Shown: positions 23,801 through 35,439 of the stretch, one piece after another | Layout: each line of letters opens with the position of its first letter | Numbering within the stretch: position 1 is the stretch's first letter | NCBI GenBank assembly: GCA_030704615.1 | Contig: CM060732.1 | Span: 57,889,053-57,953,052 of the forward strand | Origin: Takakia lepidozioides | Taxonomy: Eukaryota; Streptophyta; Takakiopsida; Takakiales; Takakiaceae | DNA: 64,000 nt | Direction: 5' to 3' | Notes under the pieces: model-generated | What the model was told of the DNA's origin: nothing | Databases searched by the model: none | Seen by the model: only the letters and a program-made list of their open reading frames with translations | Program-made: the position numbers and the translations under genes

Positions 23801-24530
23801 TTCAATGCAGGATCATCAGGGATCCAAAGTTTACCTCCCTTGAATATCAACCCTCGAACTTCTATCACTATGCCTTTCTTTTTAGAGTCCACAATCTCCT
23901 CATCATCTTTAGAAGCCGTCGTTATCTTATTCCACCAATCGGGTTGAATGTGGATTTCTGTCAATGTGTTCATGCGCGACATCCTTGTCATTGCATCTGC
24001 CAATTGCCGTTTTCCCTCCACATAGACGATCTTCATATTAAATTGTTGTCGTCACTCTGCCCAACGAATCTGTCTCTTCGATAGATCTTTTTGTGTCTCC
24101 AAGTACACCAACGGTTTATGGTCTATCTTCACTATGAACTCTTTGTCTCCAAGATAGTGCTTCCAATGTTTTGTACCCAAAACAATGGCCAATTCTTCTC
24201 GTTCGGTTGTATGGTAATTTTATTCCGCAGGTAACAATTTGCGAGAAAAATATGCCACTGGGTGTCATCCGTCTTCCCATTCTTGTTGTAATATTCCACC
24301 CACTGTTGAGCCTGACGCATCTACCGAGAGCTTGATTAGTCTTGTCGGATCATACCATTTCAAGATCGAGGCATGAAGCAACGCATCCTTCAAGGCCTGA
24401 AATGCTAACTCCTCTTCTGTACCCCACTTCCATTTAATTCATTTGCCCAAAAGATTTGTCAATGGTTGGCAATCTTTGAGAATGCCCGTACAAATCGTCT
24501 GTAGAATCCGGTAAGGCCAAGAAAACTCCT
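23794..24530 (-). pseudogene. Chromovirus RNase H region (fragmented)
   Basis: Coding-like pieces at 24320-24132 and 24036-23794 follow reverse transcriptase. The family-typical end of RNase H (VEGKRQLADAMTRMS) is visible at the start of the second piece. Several stops interrupt it. Confidence 0.75.
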
Positions 24531-24533
24531 TAA

Positions 24534-25110
24534 TTAGGTAATGTCTTTAGGGGCTATCCACTGCTGAATAGCTTCTATTTTCTCACTCATTACCTCAATT
24601 CCCTTCCTACTCACGCGATGCCCAAGATAATCTACTTCTTGTTTTCCAAACTCACATTTAGATGCTTTGGCATATAGCTGATTCTCACGGAGAACTTGTA
24701 ATACTTGTTTAAGGTGGTTTCTATGCTCGACAAGGCTGTTACTATAGATCAAAATATCATCTAAAAAGACTATCACAAATCTCTCTAAGAATGGGTGAAA
24801 GATATCATTTATGAGGCCCATGAATGTGGCTGGAGCATTGGTGAGACCAAATGACATAACCATGTATTCAAAATGTCCATACCTAGTGCGGAAAGCGGTC
24901 TTATATACATCTTCATCAGCGACTCGAATTTGGTTGTATCCACTCCTCAGATCAAGCTTCGTAAAGTATTTTGCTCCGCGCAGTTGGTCAAATAGATCGT
25001 CCATGCGTGGTAACGGGTACTTGTTCTTCACTGTCTGCTAGTTGAGTGCTCGATAATCAATGCACATGCGCATTGCTCCATCTTTTGTCTTCACAAACAA
25101 CACCGGCGCT
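24534..25110 (-). pseudogene. Chromovirus reverse transcriptase
   Basis: The core of reverse transcriptase in one open frame of 165 codons (25031-24534), with the catalytic FLDDILIYS motif, the [11 protein letters not shown] block and [12 protein letters not shown]. Upstream sequence to 25110 continues the fingers region ([18 protein letters not shown]) across a stop codon. Intact motifs but a broken frame. Confidence 0.93.
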
Positions 25111-25132
25111 CCATACGTGGATACACTTGGTC

Positions 25133-25860
25133 TTAGCCTTTTGATAGTAGGTCCTTGATTTGAGCCATATATTCTTCCAACTCGTTTGGTGTTAATCGAT
25201 AAGGGACTTTACAAGAATGAGTACTACTTGGAATAATCTCAATCTTATGATCTATTCTTCTATTTGGCGGAAGCCGTGCTGGTAGGTCATCTGGAAAGAC
25301 ATCTTTAAACTCTTTCAATACACTCCGTAATTCTATAGGGACCTCACTCATGTCTTTTTTTGGATTTTCCACGTCTCTTATTAAACCTATAAATAATAAG
25401 TCTTTCTTACATATAGCTGTAGTACCTATAACAAATGATGGTAGGTTTCGATATGGTGTTCTCACTCGATCTCCCCATATTTTCCAATTCTGGGTTTTGA
25501 CTATCTTTCTACGCCAATCAACATCAGGGTTGTGAGATTCCATCCAAGGCATGCATAATATTACGTCATATCGAGCCAGTCTGACCACCCGCCATTCTAA
25601 GGTTTCTATATATTTACCAATCGACAACTCTATGTTTTTAGGTAGTGTCTCAATGGCCTCTGTATGTCCATTTGACATTTCTACTTCATCTCTTTTATCA
25701 TTTTCTAAGGGGAGACATAGTTTCAAGGCAGCCTTTCTAGATAAGAAGTTTTATGTTGCCCCAGGGTCTATTAACACTCTCACATGAATACCTTCCAAGG
25801 TTCCATCTGCCACAATTAACTGCGTCTCTTTCTTGCCCGCATGATTGATTTGTCTCTTCT
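25133..25860 (-). pseudogene. Chromovirus protease region with altered active site
   Basis: The retropepsin-type segment reads VRVLIDPGAT where the family has Asp-Ser/Thr-Gly, so the residue after the catalytic Asp is Pro. A stop codon follows at once (about 25,750). The downstream frame 25726-25133 links protease to reverse transcriptase and includes LPPNRRIDHKIEI, a usual pre-RT block. The protease would not work as encoded. Confidence 0.8.
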
Positions 25861-26028
25861 CCTTGTAGGGCCCATCGCCTCTCCTTTTCTTTGTAGATAC
25901 AGTAAGATCGCGAGGTCTACTTACTGGTTGTCCTCGTTTTTCTGCTCATTGTGATGTTCGTTATCTTCGCCTCTCCTTAAACTGTTAAGAGGTTTTCGAT
26001 AAGTTTGTCGATTGTACCTTCCACTTCG

Positions 26029-27003
26029 ACAGTTGGCTGCAAGATGTCCGTATTTTCCACAGTTGTAACATTGTCGAGTTTCCATTTGTCATTCTGTTCG
26101 TGAGAATGTTGAGGAGGTCACATCCTTGTCATTCAATTTCATTCGCCGTTGTGTGTTATTTTCCCCATATCTGATTCCCAGCCTATTTCTTTGAGAGTAT
26201 TGGAAGTTATCCCATCTTCGAAGATTTCCAAGCTCCATAGGCATTGGTCCGTATTGGTTCAATGGAACGTGTATACCTTCGTCGTATTTTGGTAGCGTCC
26301 CTTCAATCTTTTGGGCCAATGAAATTGCTTCGTGGACATCAACCGGGTTGCGTAAAATTACCTCTCCTTGAATTTTCTTCTTCAATCCTCTTTTGAAGTT
26401 GTCTAAAGCTTCTGCAGGACTCATATCTTCGATTTGGACCTGAAGATTCAAAAAATCTTCAATGTAATTTTGCACACTCCCGCGTTCTTCCAAGTTCCAT
26501 AATTTCATTCGAGCAGTTGTAACAGCATCTACTGCCTTGAATTGTTGGAGCAGTCCCGCTTTCAAGGTGCTCCATAGTAAAAGTTCTCCTTTTGCAATCT
26601 GTCTTCTCTCCCATGTCTGTAACCATGTTGAAGCATTGTCGAGTAGAAAAGATCATATGAACATTCCGTATTCCAAATCACTTGATGTAGGGAAATATGA
26701 CAGATGTACCTCCATTCGATAAATCCATCCTTCTAGCACTCCCATTGCGCGACTTCCTTTATACGGCTCGACCTTGCATGTCTTGGTCATCTTTTGCAGC
26801 AACGTATCCGACCCATCAGCAACCAGTCCCGGGGCGGTTGATTGTCTCATTTGTTTAAGCTCCTCCATCAACACGTTGTTTTGTTGTTGGGTCGTGACAA
26901 GAGCATTCTGCAATTCGTGTAAACGCTCCATTATCCACACCGTCTGATCATTGGCTTGATGAGTAGTGTGTGCGTTGTCCACTATTTCTTCATTGTCCGC
27001 CAT
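26029..27003 (-). pseudogene. Chromovirus gag with CCHC zinc knuckle
   Basis: Gag starts at 27003 (MADNEEIVDNAHTTHQANDQ), with a coiled N-terminal region (LQNALVTTQQQNNVLMEELK). A frame change near 26,650 separates it from the capsid-like part (26565-26089), which contains ERGSVQNYIEDFLNLQVQ and EALDNFKRGLKKKIQGEV. A CX2CX4HX4C zinc knuckle (CYNCGKYGHLAANC) lies at 26029-26072 after another stop. Confidence 0.9.
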
Positions 27004-27647
27004 CTTGCTCCACTACTCCTTCCTTCGTGGTGTTTGTTTTTTAAAATTAATGTATACTATCTCTATTTTCTTATCCTAATATAGTATGTAAATAGTGCAA
27101 TCCCAAACCATCCCGTACGTGACTATTGGTAATACAAAAGGGACGTTTGAACTCATGACAAGGTTCATGAATTCTATCCCAAATTCTGCAACTAAAAATC
27201 TCACAAGATGATGCTTGTCGATAGCGTGCACATTGATATTAAATACATTTGGCGGTGGAAAATTAGGCGGAAAATGTCTACCTCGATCCATGAGCTATGT
27301 ATATACACGTATGTATACCTTCCAATTTTTAATTATAGGAAAAACGACAGGTTGTGGATTTTGTAACACTTCTTGATATTGTTCCTCTCCAAATCTCTGT
27401 ACTATCATCTCTCTAATTTCTGCTTTACGACGGCATATGATTTCAAACTCACACTCCGAAGGAAAAATCACGGAAAGGGGGTTGATTTAAGTCCATAAAA
27501 TTTGTATACTATCGTTATGGCGCACCATCACTACTATCTATTCAACACTTAAAAATATTAACAACAAAAATCTCTAAAAAAAAAAAATACACATCTTAAT
27601 CGAATCCTCTTAAAGAAGGTATTCACTCCCAACTTTAAGAAAGACTA
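27004..27647. other. Chromovirus 5' leader region
   Basis: AT-rich non-coding sequence between the primer binding site and the gag start, internal to the chromovirus. No independent gene was seen. Confidence 0.6.
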
Positions 27648-27660
27648 GGCTCTGATACCA
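27648..27660 (-). promoter_or_regulatory. Chromovirus tRNA primer binding site
   Basis: On the minus strand, TGGTATCAGAGCC begins one base after the end of the right-hand LTR. This is complementary to the 3' end of plant initiator methionine tRNA, the usual primer for reverse transcription in this group. Confidence 0.93.
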
Positions 27661-27661
27661 T

Positions 27662-28069
27662 TGTAACACCCAGGATCTACACAAACTAGAATAGAAGTAC
27701 TTCTCAACTTTCGATGCCTTCTAGGCTTTCATTGCAGGTTTATATACCCTTCACAATATGATTATTTTAAAGGTTTGACTTGAGAGCCTCAAGTCAAAGC
27801 TTCCTAAAGTCAACCTTCCTAGGTTTGACATATTCTCCACAATACGACTTTATCAAAGATACTTGCTAAAGTCAACCTTCATAGGTTTGACATATTCTTT
27901 ACAATATGACTTTATCAATGATTTGTCCTACTTTCCATAATATGAATATCTTAGAAGTTTGACTTGAGAGCCTGAAGTCAAACTTCTTAGGATCCTTCCT
28001 AGTTATTCTGGAAACTTCTAGGGAACTTTCCTCCTCCATCTAGAACCTTTTAGATTCTACCTTGTTACA
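27662..28069 (-). repeat. Chromovirus 5' LTR
   Basis: Right-hand LTR, the 5' copy with respect to the element's own direction. Compared with the other LTR it lacks 14 bp after TACTTCTCAACTTT and a block near 27,990, and has scattered substitutions. Confidence 0.93.
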
Positions 28070-28225
28070 GCGGTCGCTGGATTTTGTGAAAAAATAGAAA
28101 TTAAAGCGACCACCAGTAATTTTACGAAGAAACAAAAGACGATCGCTATGACATCGCGTTCACTGTATTTACAAAGAATAAAAAATAAATGTGATCGTCA
28201 GTGATGCCGGTCGCTGCATTAAAAT
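28070..28225. repeat. Remainder of left palindrome array
   Basis: The palindrome split by the chromovirus resumes here (GCGGTCGCTGG), followed by three strongly decayed units, for example ATCGTCAGTGATGCCGGTCGC at about 28,195. The array fades out at about 28,225, before the hAT gene. Confidence 0.85.
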
Positions 28226-28647
28226 AAAAATGAATGCAGAGTTGGAAACATGGCACAATTGTTCTTCATTCCACAAGCAAATCACTGAACACAAACATGA
28301 GCAAGTGACGGTGCCTTTTGTTGACATTTTGGCTGGTATACACATGAGCAACATCTTTTATTTTCCAACACATACACAACAACAATACAAATACTCATAG
28401 TGACAATGATCACACTGGTATTACTTCACTACAGAAATATAAACATGTCTACTAAAATGTGCTGATGCATGCCTACAGCTGTTTTGCTTCAATTTCTTCT
28501 AGTGCTTCGATGGCGGAACGAAGAAGATCCTAATCCTAATATTCCGATGGGTTGAAAATCCGAGTCATCCTCGTCTTCACCACCATTGCTATGATCAGCG
28601 CTCGAATCGTCATCCCTATCCGACCTCATATGTCCAGGCCTATGAAT
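28226..28647. other. Non-coding stretch between array and hAT gene
   Basis: No supported coding region. It may include the 3' untranslated region of the minus-strand hAT transposase gene. Confidence 0.4.
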
Positions 28648-31281
28648 CTACAAGCGACCTCGAACCACATTTAGTTCTCTCTGAGGTCGACTCCCACTCC
28701 GGTCTTGAATACCATCCAGGGTTTCTGGCCTGTTTGTGGACCGATCGCCTACAAAAGGTTGGACTGTTCTCTGTCGTTTATGAACTTGGGACGTAATCGA
28801 AGGTGGTACCGGAGGGGGGTCTGCCTGAGATGGACCGGCATTAGATGGTCCGGCATGTGAGGAACCACGGGTTTGCTGCGCAACACGTCGGTGAAGGTGG
28901 AATTGTAGTGGCAGGTTGTCATCATCCGAGGCTTCAACTTCCGCCCAATCTAATGCAGCAGAATGATGCGTGCGTGTGGGAAACAGATCAACCCTGTTGC
29001 TTTTTAATGCCCGCTGTGTTGATGGGGAGCTGGATCGGTTTTGACATTGTGGTGGAACTGGTTGTATCGGTGAGGCATGATCCCGTCCCGTCGACTGTAC
29101 AATAGGTTTGACACCATCGTTTGTATGAATAAGGTTGTGTACGTCGCTCGGTCCTGGAAGTTCATCACCCCTAAGCTCCATTGGGGCACTATCGGTGACT
29201 TCAGCGTGTAGTGGGGGAGCGAGGGTCGACCCCAACTTCATTTTGAGGACTATGTTCTGGGGATGACATAATTGCAGCTTCACCTTCATCTGCGATACGC
29301 ACTTCTTCAAGAAGGTCATCAAAAGTCGGCTAGATATAATCATCATCCTCTGTGAATGTAAACGGGTCATACGCATTTTCAGGAGCATCATCGGATCCAT
29401 CTTCACTATCGGAGGCAGATGATTCCCTCTAAGGTGATTCACTCTGAGGCTCAGTATTGTCACTCGTCGAATCTACCTCAAAAGCAAAGTCTTCGGAATG
29501 CAAATTCTTCTCATACCATGCTGCAGCATTATCCACTGTCCTCTCATGTAGCAATCGGCAATTGGTATACACATACACCAATTTGTGAGCCCTTGCGGGA
29601 TTCAACCTGTTGTGAACAAATGGGTAACTGCTCCAATTGCGTTCGCAAGATGAGGTAGAGCACACTTGAGCAAGAATACGTTTCGCAATGGAAGCCAATG
29701 TTCTTGCTCCAGCTCCAATCAGATCCCACCATTCATGTGGCAACATATTGAACTCTTTTGGATCCGACATGTCCTCAAAATGGTCGCGGCGATTTGAGAA
29801 GCATTAGTACTCGGATATAATTCTCTCTGCATGGTTGGGCGGAGCCAATCGCATGAGCACTCGCACGATGCCAGTCTTGGCATCAGCGTCGTCTCAAAGC
29901 ATGTATTGTCGAGCAAGAATGGATTGAGCAAAGCCCCCGCATAATGCAAGTCCGTTCGAACCATCGAACGACGGTCGTAAAATGCATCCTCAGCATTGTC
30001 CGCAAGTTCAGATTCCAAATAGAAGAGATGATGCCTCAATGATTGGACGTGCTTATCAAGATTTTGCATTAATAACCATGTCTTGCCCATTACTGGTTAT
30101 TTTCCATCAAACTCCCGCAAGACGATTAACAGCGGCTCTACCATATAAACAAAATTTTCACATTTATTCCAGAAATCATCGCTGCGAATGTTATTTCGAA
30201 CTTTTCGACTTTTGCCCAATGACTTGGCTGTTCTGGAGTCCCACAATGTCCGTGTGTATGCATCCCATTGAGGATCGATGATGGTGTGCTCCAGACTGCT
30301 CTTCACCAACCGATCCACCATCAAGAAGTTAGTGGCGAAACGAGTTTCGCCTGGATTGCAGAGGCTGTATTTGGGTTTGTGCCTTCTATATATTGCCAAA
30401 TGGATGTGATGTGTGCGGATGAATGACACAACAATATTCGCTCGCTTGACAAGTCATTTCACCCACTGTTCTTTTCACCAATCTCCAAAAAAGAGGTCAA
30501 GGATATAAGCAGCACAACCTTCATAGTACAGATGGGGATAACGTGCCAACAACATGTATGCAGTGTTTCCCATGTTAGCGGCATTGTCTGTGCATATTTG
30601 CACGATTCTATCATTTCCGACATGTTCGATGAAGTCCGTCAATAGCTGGCATTGATAATGTCCATCTTTCTTCTCGCCGCTAGTGTTGACCGATCCCAAG
30701 AATTGTTCCCCAGCTGGACATACGAGTATAACATTGAACAACGGTCTGTTTGTAACAGATCTCCAACCATCGACACATATAATGCTTTCATATTTTCTGA
30801 TGCACTCGCCCGTCCTATCGTTGATCTTTTGGGTAAGCTCGGTCATGACGTCTTCTAGCAATCATGTGCGGAGATTGTGATAAGTCAGAGGTACGTACGT
30901 AGATCTGGACTCCGAGGTTGCTCTAATGGCAAAAACAAATGCCGGAAGCATTGCCACATTAAATGGTATGTTGGCCTCGAAGAAAAACTACGTCTATTTT
31001 TTATCCAACTGTCTTTTCGCAGACAAGTTAAGACCTTCCTGCATGGATTGCTGCCGTAATCCTCTATTCCGTTGAAGTGTAGGGGTACAAAGAGGTATTG
31101 AAGCAGGTGTTGCTCCGGCACAACCCACTTGTCCAAGGACACCCGAAGCCTCACAAAAGTCGCCCTGGGTACTAATCGGGGCATCCTGACGGGAAGATGA
31201 AGTGTTATGCTCAAAGGTCATGTCCGGATCCAAAGACATTGGAATATTGCCTCTACACTGGCAAAGTGGTTTTTTACCCAC
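28648..31281 (-). pseudogene. hAT-superfamily transposase (DUF659 type), broken
   Basis: Segments in order on the minus strand. Region 31281-30885 holds the start and a block reading IPFNVAMLPAFVFAIRA and STYVPLTYHNLR, typical of plant hAT proteins, with stops. Segment 30861-30475 is the DUF659 part (CVDGWRSVTNRPLFNVILV, then QICTDNAANM, holding the catalytic-core Asp). Segments 30429-30097 and 30090-29719 follow. Segment 29770-29429 is the hAT C-terminal dimerisation domain (WWDLIGAGARTLASIAKRIL, SSCERNWS, NRLNPARAHKLVYV). A disordered Ser/Pro-rich tail continues to 28648. Frame changes and stops show it is dead, or several introns exist. No BED finger was recognised. It lies between the two palindrome arrays. 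Confidence 0.88.
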
Positions 31282-31880
31282 ATAGATGCTTTAGGGCATA
31301 AACCCACCCCAGTGCTCTTCATACCTTTATAGCCGAGATGAGCGAGCAACCGATCCTTACGATAAGAAAGCTTTTATCAACATAGGTTCCACTCAACACT
31401 ATTAGTGGCACTGACAGTGTTCGGGATTGCTGTATACCAAGGGCTCCATTCCTCCCTCATCTTCACCCAATATCCACTCCCCTGGGCCCTAGCGATGTAA
31501 GCAACAAAAAACAGTCACCTATAAATGAACGTGTTGTGAATGTAGAGTGCAATGCGATAGCCCAACACTTCTACACCTATCAGCAATTCAAGTGGGTCGA
31601 TGTGGGTTGTAGTGTTGAGCTTATATACAATCTGCTGAAGTGGCTTTGGTGGAAGCCACAACGGCAAAATGTGCGCACCTTTCTCTTGGGCACACTCTCG
31701 TTCAATGGAAGAGAACATCCAAAACAACCTCAAGTGTTTTCGCCAAAAGAAGTGAGGAGCTTGGTGACCCTCCTCCCTTATATATGATCCAAGAAGGATG
31801 AAAGTGAAATGAAAGTGAAATGAATAAATGACGAACCAATAGCGCCCACCCGAAAAAGGCTGTTCAACCAGTTTTGTTAT
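31282..31880. other. 5' flank of the hAT gene
   Basis: No coding region recognised. Contains a short AAAGTGAAATG duplication at about 31,800-31,822. It should include the transposase promoter if the gene starts near 31,280. Confidence 0.35.
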
Positions 31881-31884
31881 AATT

Positions 31885-32790
31885 TTGAAATTAAGTGACC
31901 GCTAATACTACGGTCGCTATTTCTATTTTTTATGAAGAACAAGCAACCGCCACTACTGCGGTCGCTTTTATTTCCTTTCATTTTATGCAATATTGCGGTC
32001 ATTTCTATTTTATATATTTTTAAATTTAAGCGACCGCCCGTATGGCGGTCGCTATTGTTTTTTATTTCAAAATCTAATGCGACTGCCCGTATGGCGGTCG
32101 CTTCATTTGTTAATATATTTAAAATAAAACGACCGTCAATATGGTGGTCGCTTTTAATCTTTATATTTTCAAGTTTAAGCGACCTCCAGGCTGGCGGTCG
32201 CTTAAACTTAATATATATTTTCAAATTGACGCGACCGCCGGTTTGGTGGTCGCAAATATTGTACTGTTTTAAAACAAGCGACCACCGGTGTGGCGGTTGG
32301 CTTTTATTTTCATATGTCGCTTGTTTTATTTATATAATTTTAAATTTACTGACCGCCATATGGCGGTCGATTGTTTTTCTATATATTTCTTAAATTAAGC
32401 GACCGCCCAATGGCGGTCGCTGTTTTTTTTAATATATATTTGAAATTATCCGACTGCCATATGGCGGTCGCTTGTTCTGTACATATTTACAAAATTGTGC
32501 GACCACCAATACGGCAGTCGCTTGTTTTTAAAAAAAAATTAGGCGACTGCCAATGCGACCGCCAATCTTGTTTTTTTTTAAAAATAAATTGAAGTGACCG
32601 CCAAGATAGCGGTTTCTATTTCTTTTTTTAATTCGAAAATAAAGCGACCGCCAGTGCGACCGCCAATCTTGCTTTTTAAAAAAATAAATTGAAGCGACCG
32701 CCAATTATGGCGGTCGCTATTTTTTTTTAATTTCGAAAACAAAGCGACCGCCATAGTTGGCGGTCGCGTTCATTTTGTTAATTTTCAAAA
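31885..32790. repeat. Right array of short palindromes (about 17 units)
   Basis: About 17 palindromes of the same GCGACCGCC/GGCGGTCGC type at about 50-bp spacing. The loops are shorter than on the left (often CGTA, ATA or none, for example GCGACCGCCCAATGGCGGTCGC). The spacers are T-rich (TTTTAATATATTT) where left-array spacers are often A-rich. Clear units start near 32030, 32079, 32129, 32179, 32398, 32694 and 32743. Two units (near 32543 and 32643) have two left arms in a row. No coding content. Confidence 0.9.
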
Positions 32791-33760
32791 TGTATTTGTC
32801 ACCGCCACCGTATCGGCGATGTGGCTGCTTAAGTGACAGTATTTAACCTGGTACTATTTTTACCAGAATATTCCCCGAACTCAACGTGAGGTCTGACGTA
32901 ACCTGACGCTGACGGACGGACGTGACGTTGATAACCGGGCTTCTCGGTCAACAACGATTGATCACAGAAGGTGTGAGCTTGGTGTAGACTAGTCTACACG
33001 AAGCGGCTTTTCTTACAGTGGCTCAATTCCTCACCAACGAGATTTTACAGGGGTGTAAGATTATGTGTAATTTAAAGGTATGAACTACCCGTGATGTAAA
33101 AAAAGCCAGGATCTCTTGTAGTGGCAACGGCCATGTGACACCATCTACCTTAGAATGAAGAAATGTGGGCCGGTCACGTGGCACAATCTGATCCGCCCAG
33201 ACTAAATACACGTGGCGTTATAGAGACCCTTGGATGGCTTTTGCTGACGTGTAATCAATCCTACGACTGTGACGCCACGTCAGTTTAGTCATTCCTGACA
33301 TATATTCAATTAATGACACATCGGATATACTTACGTTGGATTTACCGAGTCATTACTCTTACTTGTCTGTTATGATTGTGGATAGGTTAAATCTCTAATG
33401 ACTCATCAGATGTCCGTTGAAACGATCATTTATTGTTGTAGTCATTGAATCATACATGTCTTTTATGACTCAAAATGAGTCATTCAAGTAGTGGGAAAAG
33501 ACATGATTTCTTCTTGTGTACCTTACGAGATTGTTTTGTAAACATGACTTCATAATATTCGTTACGTGCATTTTGCAAATTCAAAAATGGCTGCATGTCA
33601 GGCAGCTGAATATGATTAATGTTGATGTGCAGTTTGCAAAGTCAAAGATGGTCGTATACCAGCCAACTCATAATGCATGCACTTATAGGGATTTCTTTTT
33701 TTTCCTAGCATGACGTTTTAATATTCCTCTTACACAGTGGTCTCCTTCTCTTGTTTCCCC
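32791..33760. other. Right flank of palindrome array
   Basis: No gene recognised. A possible element end, TTTTCTTACAGTG, lies at 33009-33021; its reverse complement begins CACTGTAAGAAAA, close to CACTA-type termini. Sequence at 33230-33500 repeats ATGACTCAT/GAGTCATT-like motifs and ends TTCAAGTAGTG near 33497, another possible CACTA-type end. Neither has an identified partner. Confidence 0.4.
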
Positions 33761-35250
33761 ATCCTTGTAGTTTTGGTTCCCTTCCTCTCAGACATTGCCT
33801 CCCTCACTGAATCCCTCACTTGCAGCTCAAGATCCCCCAATATGCAATCTCTCCCCACAGTCATCCCCAATTTCTGCTCCCCCACAATCTGATCCTCCCT
33901 TGTGTTCCATCCCCACCCGTCACCTCTTTGACCTAAGAATTGCCATGTATGTTGTCACATCCAGTACTCTCCGCACAGGCCTGCTCCCCTCCACTAATAT
34001 CCCCCCACGTGTCTGGTCCCCCTACTTTGATCCCCATCTTCTCACACCCCATTTGCTCCCCCTTTTTTGTCCCCTCCTTTCCACCACGATCTCCCCATCA
34101 GTGATCCCCCTTCGAGCCTCCTCTCACCATGTGTCCCATCTCTGATCCCCCACGCGTCCGCTCCCCCGCGCCGGTACACTACACATGCGAGCGGCCGAGG
34201 ATGTCTTCCTTGCGATGTTCTCTGTGCTGTGTTTGCCTTTGCAATGTGCATTAGTTCATTGCGCTGTGTGTTCTCTTCCTTCTATTCTCTTGTTTGTGTT
34301 CCTTGAACTGTGTTGTGTGAATTTTGGCGTTGTATGCTCGTTAGCGATGGCGAAGGTTTCCACCAGGTATTCCCCCAGAGGATGATATGTTGGTTTTCTG
34401 GTACAAGCCTAAGAAAAGGAATGAGATACCTTTTTGGTATACACCAACTAAGTGGGAGGAGATGATAGTAGAGGCAGAGCCTGATCTTGGACCATGACAC
34501 ACGAACACGAACAACTTCCAATTTTGCTGATGCCAATGATGATCGATTTTGGGATGCATTTGTGAATTTCACTTAGAGTAGAGGGTTTATAATGTGAGGA
34601 GAGAGGGCTAAAACGCTGCTGGAAAAGATGGCTTAAAAAACAAGAGGTTTGCTCCCGGCCTCAATCCTTGCTACCCCAATCCTTCATTCCAAATGTCTTT
34701 TCCAGTTTACGGCTTTGTGATCCCCCCAAATATGTCTTGTATTTTTGTCTGCAGAAGTCTGCTACCGCGGGAGAACTTGAGGCAATGCGGCAATCTGTGC
34801 GCGCATGGACGACTTCCGAAGATGGCGTTTCCTCCCCTCCCTCCATTGGGCGGGAGTTGGCAGATTTTGAGAGCTATCTTGTGGGGAAAAAGAATCCGCC
34901 AATTCGAACACCCTCCTTGCTCCCCCAAATCTCTCTGCTATCTTGCTTGCTTCGGTGTCTCTCCCTGGTCCCCCCCCGTCTGCTCTCCCATTATCTGAGG
35001 CATCCCCCACCTTTGCTCCTGATTTCCTGTCTTCTCCCCAGATTTGTCTGCCCTCTCGCATGCTTTAGGGGATCAGTAGGAGGGGATCAGAGGGAGATCA
35101 GAGGTGGGGGGGGGGGGGGGGGGGGGAGATCATGAAAATGGCTTCATTTGCCGATTCGGTGTACTGTCAAGGGATCAGAGTCGGGGGATCAGAGTCGTGG
35201 GGATGAAATGGCCCATGGGCAGGGGAGCAGTGGAGTTGCACATTGTGAAA
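33761..35250. repeat. Low-complexity GATCCCC / GGGGATCAGA region with a poly-G tract
   Basis: Many short C-rich phrases of the type GATCCCC or CTCCCC fill 33790-34160. Their reverse form GGGGATCAGA recurs at about 35,070-35,200. A run of about 20 G residues lies at about 35,107-35,127. Open frames here (for example 33795-34145 and 34668-35135) are proline/serine-rich consequences of the composition, and I do not call them genes. Confidence 0.55.
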
Positions 35251-35439
35251 GGTCACATCCCACCTTTGTAGTATCAGAGAACACATCCCTTGTGATATGA
35301 GGGGACACATCCCTTGCATGTCTAAATGGCACATAACCATATAACAAAAACTGAAAACAAAAACAATATAAAATGCTGTAAATTGTGAAAGGCTGGTCAA
35401 TTCTCACCTTTCAAATAAGCAATTATAGCTTGTACAATG

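Larger units (their letters stand above)
22052..28074 (-). mobile_element. Complete but inactive Ty3/gypsy chromovirus with target duplication
   Basis: LTRs lie at 22057-22493 and 27662-28069; both begin TGTAACACC and end TTGTTACA. The 5-bp target duplication GCGGT flanks the element (22052-22056 and 28070-28074). Read on the minus strand, the 5' LTR is the right-hand one. It is followed directly by a primer binding site TGGTATCAGAGCC (27648-27660), which pairs with initiator methionine tRNA. The internal order is gag, zinc knuckle, protease, reverse transcriptase, RNase H, integrase, chromodomain. The frames are broken many times. The LTRs differ by small deletions (14 bp in one place) and substitutions, so the insertion is not very recent. 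It is nested inside the palindrome array. Confidence 0.95.

Noticed and set aside
27648-27660. Possible tRNA gene fragment
   Set aside because: The sequence is the retroelement primer binding site; there is no cloverleaf around it.
33009-33021. CACTA-type terminus (TTTTCTTACAGTG) as the right end of the composite element
   Set aside because: No matching left end or target duplication was found, so I kept it only as a note.
33795-34145. Open frame of 116 codons rich in proline and serine
   Set aside because: It follows directly from the repeated CCCC-containing phrases; no domain and no splice context.
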